Of a stretch of DNA of 64,000 nt, positions 1-12,000 are shown one piece after another. Position numbers and translations under genes: made by a program. Under the pieces are notes generated by a model, which was not told the origin of the DNA, did not search any database, and was given only the letters and a program-made list of their open reading frames with translations. This DNA comes from Chaetorhynchus papuensis (taxonomy: Eukaryota; Chordata; Aves; Passeriformes; Rhipiduridae): positions 1 through 64,000 of the forward strand of contig VWYX01000281.1 of the NCBI GenBank assembly GCA_013396525.1. The letters run 5' to 3'. Each line of letters opens with the position of its first letter. Position 1 is the stretch's first letter.

Positions 1-2292
1 GGGTCAGTATGTTAATATGTAGTGTATTCAAATGCTCAGCACATTTAATGGGCTATTCATATTCTCAAGAAATGTGATAGTTAAATAATCCTCACTAACT
101 ATTTATAAGCTGCTGAGGGACATAATGAACCCCACAATGTTTAACAGTGCAGAGGGGAATGAGATCCCTATCCCATTACCCATTGTAGTTTTGTAAGTCT
201 CCACAACATCTTCACATCTCGTCTTGATAAATCATCCCACCTCTCTTTCAGGTTGGACCCTGAGATCTTCTCTACAGACCAAGTTTATCAATCATATTGC
301 CGACTTGATGCATGCCTTATGTTTTAATTTTGCTGTTTTCTCTGACTGGAGACAACTGAACAAACACCTGAGTCATCACCATTCTAAGAGCTATGAGTTA
401 GAGGTAGATTTTGACATCCCAAAGATGAGATGGGAGAGGTACTTAGTGGGACACAGGGTGCCCTGACAGTCTTCAGAATGTTTCAAGGAAAATCTTCTCA
501 TATAAACATGTAGAAAGCAATTTTGAGTGCACTCATGTGCATTTAATGTTAATATATATAGAAGTTGCTGACAAAACAAAGATGGAAGGTGACTTCCATA
601 AAAGTAACAGTTAAAATGACAGAGCTCATTATGAAGTAAAGAAAAAGAACAAGAGAATAAAATGGATGTATTTTTAAAAGAGAGTCTACTTCTAAAATCC
701 TCACAAAACCCCAAAGTGTTTAAGGTATATGTCAAAACTGTCCCAAGGTCAGGAAAGGACGGGACAATTGATTAAAACTGTGAGATCTTTAGTGACCTGA
801 CCTCCAAAAGGAAGTATAAGAGTGCCTAGCTCTGTATAAAAGAATTGTAAACATCCTGATATAAAACCAGAAAAGCTGAGGAGTAAATACAATAAGATAA
901 ACATGATGTGAAAATCAAGAGCTGATCTAAGTATACGAATAAAGGAAGAAAGACTAAGAATGTTAGTGTGTGCCTGATGGAGAAGGAAGTCTTTCTTCCT
1001 TAAGGTACCCAATAACTTGCACTCAAGAAGGAGGGAAGAAACTGCTGAATTCCACTAGTCAGGAAAAAATCACATCAAATTTCTTCAAGGGAAAAACCAC
1101 ATCAATTTTCTCCAAAGACAGGATAACAGGTTGGGTGGCTGCAAAAGATGGAGTAAACCTCAGGTTTCTCCTTTGAGGGAGGCTTCTAACATCATTTAAT
1201 CTAACACTTTCATTGCAACAGAAAGATAAACATCTGTCAGTTTGGTGCAAATCTGGTCAAGAAACTGTGCCGCTTGGTTGAAAGATTATATGGAGTGCAA
1301 AGCTCCACACAGGTGAGCCTGAAGACCTCTGACACTGGTATTTTCCACAGTAACATGCAAGACAGAAGAGGGTGTTTACTCACTGCTTTTTTACCTCGTT
1401 CCAGACTGGAAGGACTACCATAAATTGAGGTGAGTGTTCAGGCAGTCTTGGGAAACTGAAACAGTGGTCCATCATAGATAGAAGGCAATTATGTTAACAC
1501 AAACCCAAAATTTCACCTTTGGTCTCACAACACACAACCACAGAAATTTGTAAAATGTGTAATAAAAGCAAGACTTCTTCGTTTTCATGAGGATGAACAG
1601 CTAGGACAAGAAGTAATGGGTTCCCATCACTCCAAGGGCCACTCAGATTAGATGGTAGGAAACACTTTTTACACATTGTAAGGCTGATTAAGGAGTGCGT
1701 TAAGCTGTGTGGGTGAGCTGTGGAATCTCATTATGAATCTGCAGGAACAGGCTAGACAACATCTGTTAGCACCAGTTTACTTCCCTTGCACTGTTGGAGC
1801 CAGGAAGTGCTCTCTCACTCTGCCTGTGATCTTGCAATACCAAGGACTGAGCTGAGGTAGCATGAGCCGTATACAGATGGCAAAGGAATATTGCAAGGAT
1901 CTACCGATTGTCCAATACCTCATTTATTACTGATGCTTTAGTTGTTGCTAATTTTTGCCTCTTACCCACACCCACGTTCATCTTTGCCTTAGTACAACGG
2001 CTGCTGTGGCAAGTACAGATTGCTCCTTGAACTGCCCTCCAAGGGCTGTTAGTTCCAGCTGGGAAACACAGCATTAGATGTAGAATAATAGTGGTCTACC
2101 TAATGTTGACAGCTCACCATTTTCTAAATAATAATACAGCTATTGTTATTATTAAGGCCTTTTGCAGGAATTGTGCTGCATTTCCTGAAGTGGAGGGGTG
2201 TTTGACTAATGTTTGTGAGCCAGCTTTTACAAGCTGCTTATACTTTTAGGAAGTCACCATGAATCTGTAACTTGTTTTTGTCTCCTTTGCAG
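1..2292. other. Intergenic or unannotated left flank
   Basis: I see no coding exon here that I can assign. The stretch is AT-rich and contains several short open frames without recognisable protein similarity. A possible exon-like segment at about 1222-1312 is bounded by a CAG acceptor and a GTGAGC donor and is open in one frame, but it encodes nothing I recognise. From conserved gene order the upstream neighbour should be F10, but no F10 catalytic exon is visible in the window. Confidence 0.5.
1062..1117. repeat. Two-copy 28-bp tandem repeat
   Basis: Two adjacent imperfect copies (1062-1089 and 1090-1117) share the pattern GGAAAAA, then a CACATCAA core, then a TTTCT...CAAG end. They differ by a few substitutions and a small offset. 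No function is evident. Confidence 0.5.
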
Positions 2293-2413
2293 TCATACCA
2301 GGTGATGCAAGGTCAACTTGGGAACTGTGAGCTCTACAAAACTGAAGATGGAGTCTTACATTCCTGTGCTGCTGGCTATGCCCTGGGCAATGACAAAACC
2401 AGCATTTCTGTAG
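2293..2413 (+). pseudogene. Decayed EGF2-like exon of a vitamin K-dependent factor
   Basis: A pyrimidine-rich acceptor ending TTTGCAG and a donor GTACAA flank 121 bases. In the frame that stays open they encode an EGF-like remnant whose second half, SCAAGYALGNDKTSI, resembles the end of EGF2 in PROZ, F10, F9 and protein C (consensus SCxxGYxLGxDxxxC). The exon ends in phase 1, like PROZ exon 5 (16618-16749). Its length is not a multiple of three, whereas the true EGF2 exon runs phase 1 to phase 1, and entering it in phase 1 gives an early stop. The third, fourth and last Cys of the EGF fold are also missing. I read it as a relic of a duplicated PROZ/F10-like gene. No companion Gla or protease exons were found nearby. 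An unusual functional exon of an upstream gene is a less likely alternative. Confidence 0.55.
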
Positions 2414-5403
2414 GTACAAAGCCACATTTATAGTTCATTCTATGGGACACATCACATCTGTACCACGTTTGGGAAGTGCTGCTGTGTTGCAGTGCCACTG
2501 CAGCATAAAGAACAATGTTAATTGTTCAGGCCTCTCACATGGCTTACTTGAGCTGTTGATAATAAATTTAATAAGACCTTAGCTAAAGGACATAATTTAA
2601 GTAACATCAAATTATGCAGCTATGAGGGATGTGTGGCAGCAAAAATAGCTCAAGAAAGTACTCTGTGCAATTGAGTGTGTTCTCTCAGGGGACTGCAAAA
2701 CCCGTGTCCCAGTAGGGGTAAATCCATATCAGAAACTGATAATTACAATGGGGCTCAGGTTCCTCTTCTCCCAAAGACTCAAACAGGCCTTTCTTGCTAT
2801 GGAGGATTTTGTTAGAAAGTAACAGGTTAGATTTTTGATTGATAAAAGTTGGTGTCTATTTTCAAGGCCTTTGGGACATGCTGAACACCTACGGAGCCAA
2901 GTAAGTAGAACTCCAAGGAACTTCTCCCTTTACAGTACACAGTTCACAAGGACTCATTATCATTTCAGAGGTAGTAACATAATGTGACTGAGTTATATCC
3001 CACTGGCTTCTCCTCAAATATCACCTTTTCCATTTGAAAGAAATACAATCTGCATTTCTCTTTTCTTCTAACAACTGCAGGTTAACATGTGGCAACCTAA
3101 ATACCTTAATAACAAGTGTCACTGAATTTAAGTTCACCAGTTTTGCCTTCGTTCAAATTGAACATTGCATGGAAGTTGGAACTACCTCAATGTTTCTGTG
3201 GCAGTACATTCTTTACAGAAACAAGCTGGACGAGGATCACATCAAAGCAAGACCGTATCAGAGTTGGACAGCATTTTAAAAGCCTCTGAAAAGGCTACCT
3301 GATTTTCTAGATCTATAAGCATGTATACAGGAAAAAACCTAGAAAATGCGAAAACCACTCTTGTATCCACAAGAGTCTAATTAACTGTGCATGTCACTGA
3401 GTGAAACGAGCTGTTAGATGAAGCTCATTGAATTGGAAAGGCTTGGTTACCAAAATCTCTGCTGTTCTGATATCTTCTTGCTTTCTTTCTGAGATACTTT
3501 CTTCACCAGCGTTATTGATAGAATGATTTTGGCTGTAATAAAGTGAATGCATTGCATACCCCACAAATTACAATATTGTGATATGTTATTATTTATATAA
3601 AGTATTATTTAAATCATTCACAATTGAAAAGATTTTAAATCTACTAGGGGAACTAATATTTCAGGACTAATAAAAGCCTAACTCTCCTACCAGCTGAACC
3701 TCTCATCCTCTGTCTGCCTTATTTTAATCCAGAGAAAAAAAATTACTTGTTTTGCAGTCAGTTCAGTGGTATGTAAAAATTGTGAAGCAGATATTGAGAT
3801 ATTTGAGCCTCTACAGAAAAAGTACTCTGTGTTGTAATTCAAAAAGTGCGTCAGTACATATTTTGGAAGACAGGAAAAAGATGTTACAAATTGGATTGTG
3901 GCATAAAGTGTGCAATATTTTTCTCATTCCCTAGCTTCACCATATCCAGTTTTCAAGTGTGAAAGTCACCATTTTGTGATGATTTTTATAATGGAATTTG
4001 TTGATCAGTTTGAAAGGAATAGAGCAGTTAACTTTGTTCTGCAATGGTCACTGTCTGGTTTCCCTATAAAAAACTCAGAAAACCCACTCTGTCTGTCCCA
4101 TTTGTATTATTTCCCTGCCATTTTTCTCTGACACATCCTGAACTTCAGGCTGCTAAATGAACTCGATTCAGGAGTGACAGTGCATTGTATGTCATGGTGT
4201 TCAAGCCATGGATAGAAGTTCAACCCCTGATGGCTTCATATGTCCCTCCTTGACATCCCTGCTCCAAAGGATGTACCCCTGTTTGAATTCCCATAGGACC
4301 TCCGTTGAAACCTCTGATTATAGTTCAGCCCTAAACTATAGGGAGAACAAGCCTGATATATGGACCTGTGGGCCATGCTGGGATGTGTCCCAGGGACTAC
4401 AGGGAGGCCACAACACAGAGCTTGCACTTGCTGACCCCTTCCCTCATTGCCATCCATCTCTCCTCCCACCCAGCCCTCCATGACCACTTGCCCCAGTTCT
4501 GCAGCACTCCTGGTTTATTCATAACCAGTTACAGAGGGCACAGACACCTGTGATGGGCTTTGATTGCTGTCTTTAGCTCAACAAGCACTCAGAGGAATCA
4601 GTCACCTGAGCTTCTCCTCCTTCACCTCCCAGTTTGCATTGCCAGGCATGAAACACCATCAGCAACCTCCTCAGATGTTCAGTACCAGATAAGAACAAAT
4701 TCTGTCTGCATGGACACTTACCACAGCTGCTGAATTGCACAGAGAATTGCAATCCTCACTCAAGACACATACCCAGGCACAAATCATCAGTGCTCTGCCT
4801 AAATGTTCTTTGGGTCCGCACAGACAGGATAGAGTTTTAACTCAAGTCATCCTGGAAGATGTACTTTGAAACTTGAATGAGCTTTTTTTTGCAATCCTAT
4901 TTCAATATGGATGGAGGTTTTTTTTCCTGTCATAAATGCAGAAGTCAATCTCCAGAAGCAGTCCACCAGTGTGACAGTTGCACAAGTGCACAGAATCCAT
5001 GTCTCCCATGCCTTGGAAGCCAGGTTTATGGCAGGAGCCAGTTCCACCACACAGTTACATGTCTGGACTGTGGGTGAAAGATGTTGAGTGCAGTCTGCAC
5101 CGCTGCTGCTGAGGTCAAGTTAGGACTTCTCTCCTGCTGAATCTGTTGCAGAAGTGACTGATTGATCAAAGGAACAATTTAGATCATAACATCTGGACAA
5201 AGTTGCAGGGTTGCTGCCCTATGTCCTCAGGTGAGAGAGTCAGGCAGAAAGACAAAGGAACAGGAAGCTGCATTAAAAAGTCTGAATTCCGGGTAAAGTC
5301 CAAATGCTTTCTTATCTCTTCATTGTCCACTTCAGATTGTGTCAGTGTTCCAGGAGTTTGCCTGAAAAATCTGCTGTCTGGGTTTCTTTGAGAGCCATCC
5401 TTT

Positions 5404-5485
5404 GTAATTTTTTATTATATATACCTGATTATATAATTTTTATTACATATACCTGATTATATAATTTTTATTACATATACCTGAA
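5404..5485. repeat. 28-bp AT-rich tandem repeat, ~2.9 copies
   Basis: The unit begins ACCTGATTATATAATTTTTA and ends TTACATAT, with a period of 28 bases. The second and third copies are near identical and the first is slightly diverged. It is a short minisatellite with no evident function and is likely to vary in length between individuals. Confidence 0.8.
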
Positions 5486-5914
5486 CTCCAGGTTAAGGCA
5501 ATGGGGAAATTTTACCAGACAAAATTAGAGGGAAAAAAAAAGTCTTTATCCAAATGGCACAGATTCCAAAGTGATTTTGATTCATTTTTCACAGGGGATG
5601 ACAGAATATTCCTCATCTCTGAGCAAAAGTAAGCACCTTACAAGAACCCCTTACCCATCATTGAAACCGTAACTAGGAGCTGAAGTGCTATGGTGCTGCC
5701 TGTGCATGTGCTCTGCCATCTTCTGGTTCTTCCATAGCCAGTTTTATTGGTTGGAATTTTAGTAGGGAATAGAATTTTAATATAAAAGTTGAAGGAAAAG
5801 GTAAAGAAGCATGAAGGTGGAAGAAATAATGTATTTTAATAAATGAAATATTAACAACAATTGCTATTTTTAACAACATATGCACAGAAACAGAAAATGT
5901 CAGAGTTTGAATCC

Positions 5915-6060
5915 TACAGAATCACTGAAGGGTTTTGGTTAGAGGGGACCTTCGAAGATAACCTTGTACAACACTGTCTGCCATGGGTAGGGACAGCTTC
6001 CACTAGACCAGGTTGCTGAAAGCCCCATCCAGCCTGGCCTTGAATACTTCCAGGAATGGA
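5915..6060 (-). mobile_element. CR1 LINE 3'-end fragment
   Basis: Read on the minus strand this is the familiar avian CR1 3' end: a GGAAGTATTCAAGGCCAGGC-like part, then GGGGCTTTCAGCAACCTGGT, then the AAGGTCCC-like tail before the terminal short repeats. It is 5'-truncated and diverged, so it is an old copy with no coding capacity. Confidence 0.85.
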
Positions 6061-8910
6061 GCAAATGTCAGAGTAGTTCCAAGGTGGCTTTTGTTTTCAC
6101 TGCATCAGGAGACTTGCACATCCTTGAGGGTAGGATCACAGTCTTGTTGTGAGTGCAGCACCTAAAGGAGAAAATCAGAGCTCCCTGGGGTTACATTCCT
6201 TCCCCTGTTTGCTCCTCCAGGGTTTCCTGAAATCTGTAACCAAACCACAAAGATGGTGCTGATGCTCTTTTGAAACAGCTGCAAGTTCCTCCCGCATTTA
6301 GAAATGCTGATACACTTTGGATTTGGCAAGAAAAGCTTTTATTTTTTTTCTGCAGGTGGTGAACAGACCTGGCTGATTGCAATCCAGGTTTTTAGCTGAA
6401 ATCATGACCCTTTTTAACTGCACTAAGCAGCTCACTAGCTGAGCTATGCATTTCCAAAAAGGCGTGTGATGAGTTACTCAGCTGCCCTTGGCCTGTCATA
6501 CTGCAGCAGGGCTGATGGCCAACCCACAGCATGAGATGGGTGGCACTGATGTGTCCCCATCACTGCCCCGTCACTGCCCCATCACTGTCTGGGCAGCTGG
6601 TCTGCAAACCCACTTCCCCTGGGTTGCTGCACTGGGCAGGGAACAACTTCATGTGAACCAGTTGCTAAAGCAGGAATAACTCCCTCAGCTGCTCCGCCCT
6701 GAGGAGCTGCTGACTTTGTATCTGCCACTTCATCCTGGAATGAGTAACTCTCCCAGAGGAAGGCAGTCCCTAAACATGGCTGCAGGAAATAGGGTGAAGG
6801 ACTCCATAATGAAGAACATCACCATGTGCTCGCTGTGGTAATTAAAGGAATGGAAAAAGAAATCCCAGTAACTCTTTATAAAGAAACACATGAGGAAAGG
6901 ACTGCCCTTTTAAACCCCTCTGTTTATGAAGTTTTTCATAGTCATATGAAAGTTAAAATGTAAACCTGTCGCGTTGATGTCAATACAGAAAAAGCAAGGT
7001 CGGTGCCATACGTACTGAATACACCGTGTCCCATTCCTAAGGACACAGCTGCTCAGTCAGGGGATACCTTTTGTAAAATAATCCCACAGTAAGAGAAAAT
7101 ACACCATGTAAACTAAGATCTTGTGAGAACATAGCTTCTGAAGCTCCGTGTTAGTAATATTAAACCAATTTGAATAACTAACTTATACCCACAAGAGTTC
7201 CTTAACTGACATAGGTTTAGGTTTGTGAAATGTAAACAGTTCCTTTTAAAAAAAAATAAAAATCTGCGGACCCACATTTTTGTGCCAGGTTCTGCAAAGT
7301 CCTGTGCTGACATCAAGTGGTGACATATTTTTCATGCCAAAGGGAGCCAGGCTGGTTGTGCTGTGTATGCATGGGATGATACTCACTATCACGAGGAGGT
7401 AAAGGCAAGCAGTCCCAGGCCACTGGGGGAGGACAGCAGCAGCCTCACTGGCAGGTGCTCCCGTGGGGATGGACAGCCAGAGGAGAGTGGAAAAGCAACA
7501 CAGCCACTACCCTGCAAGGCAAGGAGGGTGACGTGAGCCTCCACAGTGACTCCTGGGCACAGGAGGTGCTGTCTGAGCCCCCAGCACCCACCAAATGTGA
7601 CCACTGGCAACAGCTCTCCTAGCCAAGAAAACTCTGGCTGGGACAGGTACACTGGGGCTTGGTGGCCTCAGGGGACTGAGGAGAACATGGAGAGCTCATT
7701 TACTAAGGAGAGCTGGACACACAGTTAACCTAAGAGGATGGGAGGCTGTACTAATTAATTCTGCAGAAATATCAAGGAGGGCAAAACAATTATGTAAGGT
7801 CATGAACTGGCTATGAATAAAATTAAGCTTGGTATTAGAAGGGTTTTAGCTCCAAGTGAACTTCTGGAACAACAGCCCTGTAGGAATTGTGCAGGAAAAC
7901 CCTCCCGCCGTGGAATTTCAAAGCACAGGTTGATTATTTGCAGCAGGTGATGTGAGCTGTAACATCAGCCCCGGGTTGGTAGGGACTGGCCTTGGTGAGG
8001 GATGTGGTCTGTTTCCCTCATCAGCCTCAATATTCACTGAAGCTTGTTTTCAAAGGTGCAGTTGATGAGAAGTGAAGTTTTATTTGGGGATTTACCCATG
8101 GATGTTCAGATCAAACATACTTTGTTAAAAGAACTGCATACTGCATGGCTGGGGATTTATGACATGAAAACACAGAACATTCTCTGTTCGTGAGTCAGAT
8201 TAAATAAAAAACCACTCTTCCTCTCACTGGTTGTTGCTCTGAGTGTAGAAATGGTTTCCTGCTCTTCCCATGAGGCTGCCTGTGCCGGGAGCCCTGCAGC
8301 ACCCTTGCTATTGCATGCCAATGGGTTTATCCTTCCTCTTGTCCAGGGCTGGGAAGCAGGGTCACCCCATCCACCAGATGCACAGCTCAGCAACCCAGGG
8401 AATGCTTATGTCCTCTCCCTATCTACACCTCCTTTCATGGACTCTGTCTGTGCATCTCTGTGACTGGAATCCTGACATCAGGAAAAGTTTTCCATGCTCT
8501 CCTTCATGGCTGGGCATTACAAACCTAACAGTGAAAAAGAAAAATGTCATATCCATTCAGATGCATGCCTAGGGGGAAAATTACATTTGGGGGCTTGGTT
8601 CCTCCAAAAGCTGGTGGGATTTGCCCACTGCAGCTAAGCCTTGGTAAATGTTTTGTGGGCACAACATATAAAAGAGCCACATCATGTAATTGGTCCCTGA
8701 GGTCGTTGTCCAGCCTGGGCTTTGATGTGGTACAAAGAGATGTTGGTGCTGTTCATCTCCAGCCATGCTGTGTTACCGTAAGTGAATGCTGGGGCATGGG
8801 AGGAACACCCAAATCTTGGAGCAGCTCTCAGTGGCACTGGCAAAGGGCCCCACAGTCAACCAGGGCACGGAGAGACGGGGCACTGTTGCACTACTGAGCT
8901 GAGGGTTGAA

Positions 8911-8948
8911 TTTTTTGGTTTGGGTTTGTTTTTTGGTTGTTTTTTTTT
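8911..8948 (+). repeat. TTTGG/TTTTG low-complexity tract
   Basis: A T-rich tract interspersed with GG doublets ends in a run of eight or more T. Similar tracts occur at 37153-37190, 38995-39056 and, in the opposite orientation, 46181-46254. It is common low-complexity sequence in birds. Confidence 0.6.
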
Positions 8949-9099
8949 CCCATGTGTTGACATTGCAGCCAGGATTTGCCCTCGGAGGTTTTGTTTTCTC
9001 ATGAACAGCTGGACTTTAAACTTCAACATCTCTCCTGTAGCCATTTCCCACACGAGCTGCAGGAATGCAGGCAGGCACCATCAGGCTCAGAGGGTAACA

Positions 9100-12000
9100 A
9101 TGGCAAGGTGCTCTTGGATAATATTCTTCCTTCTCTCTGCTCTTCTCCTTCAGACAGAGCAGACAGGTATGGATTTTGTTTTGTTGCACCTTTAATTCTA
9201 ACTTGTGCTTCTGCTTTTCTAAAAACACCAGTAATTTTGTACCTCGTAAAATGTTTACTTTGTAGCACAGGGTGACATCACTGAAAACAGTCCATTCCTT
9301 ATTTTCTTTACATTCCTGCTGTTTATTTCATGCAGCTAAGTGAAAACTGCTGTAGGCTAATGGGGCAATGTAGTTTTGAAGTACCATCATTTATGCCAGG
9401 GTAATATTTTGTCTTTCCTTACAATTTTTAGAGTGTCCCAGATATTCAAGAGAATTTTGTTTTATATTTCTAGTTGCTGCTGAAATAAAAATAAGAGAGT
9501 CCTATGAAAGAGGCTGATATGCATGCTTGTTATAGCTTGAAGAAATTTATGTTTCTGTATCAAACCTCCATGGTTTGTCAAAAATAAGGAGGAGCCAGGC
9601 AAGGAAGAAAAAGATGATGATCTCTTAAGAAAGTCAAAACACCCTGCAGCAGAAGCTCACTGCCAGCTGTGCTGGATGTGGCAGAACCACTGCACGGCAG
9701 AAATGTGTGCTGGGGGTCCAATAACATTTAAAATGCAGAACAGAGTCATGAAGTTTTCCTTTTTTAATATCATGTGCAAGTCAGTTGCTTATGGGGTATC
9801 CTTCAAAAAGATAACTAAACAACTGTACACAGTTTCAGAATAATTGTGCTACTCCTCTCACTTTTTCCAGTTCTGTGATTATTGATTATTTCAACCAGCA
9901 GTGTTGGGCCCCCAAAAACTGTATAAAAGAGAAAAAAAACGCAAATATTCCCTGCCCCAACACATTTACTTTCCAAGCACAGAAGAACTGACAAACACGT
10001 GCTGACACACATGATCAGGTATTGATTCATGTGGAATCACCAGCTGCCCAGCTGGCAGGCAGGTTTTGATGAGGTATCATTTGCAAAGAGGAGCTCTAAG
10101 ATCAGTTAACTCTCATGTCTCTGGTCTCTCCTCCTCTTTACTCAAATCCAAAATATTGCTGTGTCTTCCATGTAAACAGTGGTATGTGATACAGCCCTCT
10201 TAACTACGAGCATTGCTGAGGGGTAGCTTTTATTTATTCTCCTTGAGAGAGAATTTATTGAGAACTCAGCCATGTCATGGCTCTGCTTCTCAAAAAAAAA
10301 ATATTGCCATGAACTAAGACTGAAGAGCATCAGTTTGGATCCACCATCATAACTTAAGACAACTAATGTTCACTCCTACCAATGAGTCTGAAACCCCTAT
10401 GCAGTCTCATAAAATAGCCTCTGCCTTTTATAATAATGTTTTTCCCCTTTCCCTGGCTGTGCCACCGCACTCTGCTCTGTATGTCTCATGTAGTAAAATA
10501 ATGTGCCAGGAAGGGCTTCAAATTCTCCCTGCTTGGGGGAAAGTGAGGCATTCCCCAAAAGTAAAACGTAACAACTCCTCAGCTGAATTTGGGCTAAGAC
10601 AGTAGAGCTCTTTAAGTATGGAAGTTTTATGTGTCTGAAACTCCAAATCAACCAAAATTATTTATCTTAAAAAGGAAGGTAAAAGTATATAAGGAAATGA
10701 ATCTAAGTACTTACGTTGGTGTTTTGTCATACCATGGTTCCAGTGTTTATATCAGCTAATGATGCAAACAGTGTCATCAAGAGACAGAGGCGTGCCAGCT
10801 CCCTTCTTCTGGAGGAGGTCCTTCAAGGCAGCTTGGAAAGAGAATGCCTAGAAGAGAGATGTACACAGGAAGAAGCAAGAGAAGTATTTGAAAATGATGA
10901 AATGCTTGTAAGTATTTGGTTTTCCTGCATGCACAACAAAAACTACTGCCTTTATACTTTACTTACGAAACACAAGACTGCTTCATTTTTTTGGGTTTCT
11001 CTCCATGTGAAATCTGCATTTGCCATCTCGGCAGGTAGCAAGCAGGTGTCTTTCATGGTCAAAATGGAAATGAGGAGGTCAGCTCTGATATTTTTCAAGT
11101 TCTCTCCTGAAAATGATGTCTCATGCTCCTTCTGTTATTAAATCACATGGTTGTTGTCCCATCCTGACCACACACAGAAATACAGCTTCAGCATCCCTCA
11201 GAGACCAGGAGGGGCAAAAGGGTGTTGGTCAGCAGAAGAGCATCTGAAGGGCAGCACAAAGGAATTCCAGCCACTCCAGCCAGTAAATCGGCTTCATCAG
11301 GGCCCAGCTCAAATGCCTCTGTGCAAATGCATGCAGCATGGGGAACAAATGAGAGGAGTTGGAGTTGTGTGAGGCTCTGCAACAGGTTGCCCAGAGAATT
11401 TGTGGATGCCCCATGCCTGGAAGTGTTCAAGGCTGGGTTGGATGGGCCTTTGAGCAACCTGGTCCAGTGGAAGGTGTTCCTGCTCACAGCGGGAGATTGG
11501 AACTAGATGATTTTTAAGGTCCCTTCCAACCCAAACCATTCTGTGATTCTGTGATTGGGACAGAGGGAATCAATGCACCAGCAAGTAGTGGGACCTATAG
11601 ATAGAGGCTCACTTGGTGAGTAGCTGCAAATTCCCTTGCACAAAAGGCTCTCTGGACACGTACAGATGGATGCTGTGCTCTTTAATGGGACTCTGCGTGG
11701 AGTTCTGTCTGCAGGGAAAGTAGAGGAAACAGCTGTAGGGCTGCCCATGGGTAGCCATGGTGATTTGGGGAAGGAAGGGGTGGGCAGAGGTGTCCCTTTG
11801 GGGAAAGCATCAGGGTCAGCTGCAGTACTCAGGGAAATGCAGGGCACATGGTGGGGGTGACCAGTGGTGGTGCCCTGAAACTCTGCTCCGTGCTGACCGC
11901 TCTGCCTCCAGCAGCACCTGCTGGGGGCCAGCTGGGGTGGGACAGGATGGGGTCACTTCCCATGCTGCTGCACACCAGAGAGACAATAGCCAGCCAGTTT

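Larger units (their letters stand above)
2414..9099. other. Intergenic region upstream of PROZ
   Basis: No supportable coding exon was found. The region contains a CR1 fragment (5915-6060), an AT-rich 28-bp tandem repeat (5404-5485), a canonical AATAAA on the + strand at 3537-3542, and a T/G low-complexity tract just before PROZ. Short open frames here lack splice context or recognisable similarity. PROZ 5' UTR and promoter must lie in the last part, but I see no convincing TATA box. Confidence 0.5.

Noticed and set aside
3034..3279. 81-codon + strand open frame, considered as a remnant of a protease last exon
   Set aside because: No conserved serine-protease motif (no GDSGG, no C-terminal W-I/V pattern at the right place) and no family I recognise.
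4877..5077. 66-codon Cys-rich open frame resembling a zinc-finger or EGF piece
   Set aside because: The Cys spacing fits no known finger or EGF pattern, the opposite strand is equally open, and no splice sites flank it.
1..9099. Search for the F10 3' end expected upstream of PROZ
   Set aside because: No Gla, EGF1 or catalytic-domain exon could be recognised. F10 is presumed to lie left of the window.
8782..9195. 137-codon + strand open frame overlapping the PROZ start
   Set aside because: The real signal peptide MARCSWIIFF begins at 9100 with a strong start context, fits the known exon 1 phase, and the upstream part looks like non-coding T/G-rich DNA.
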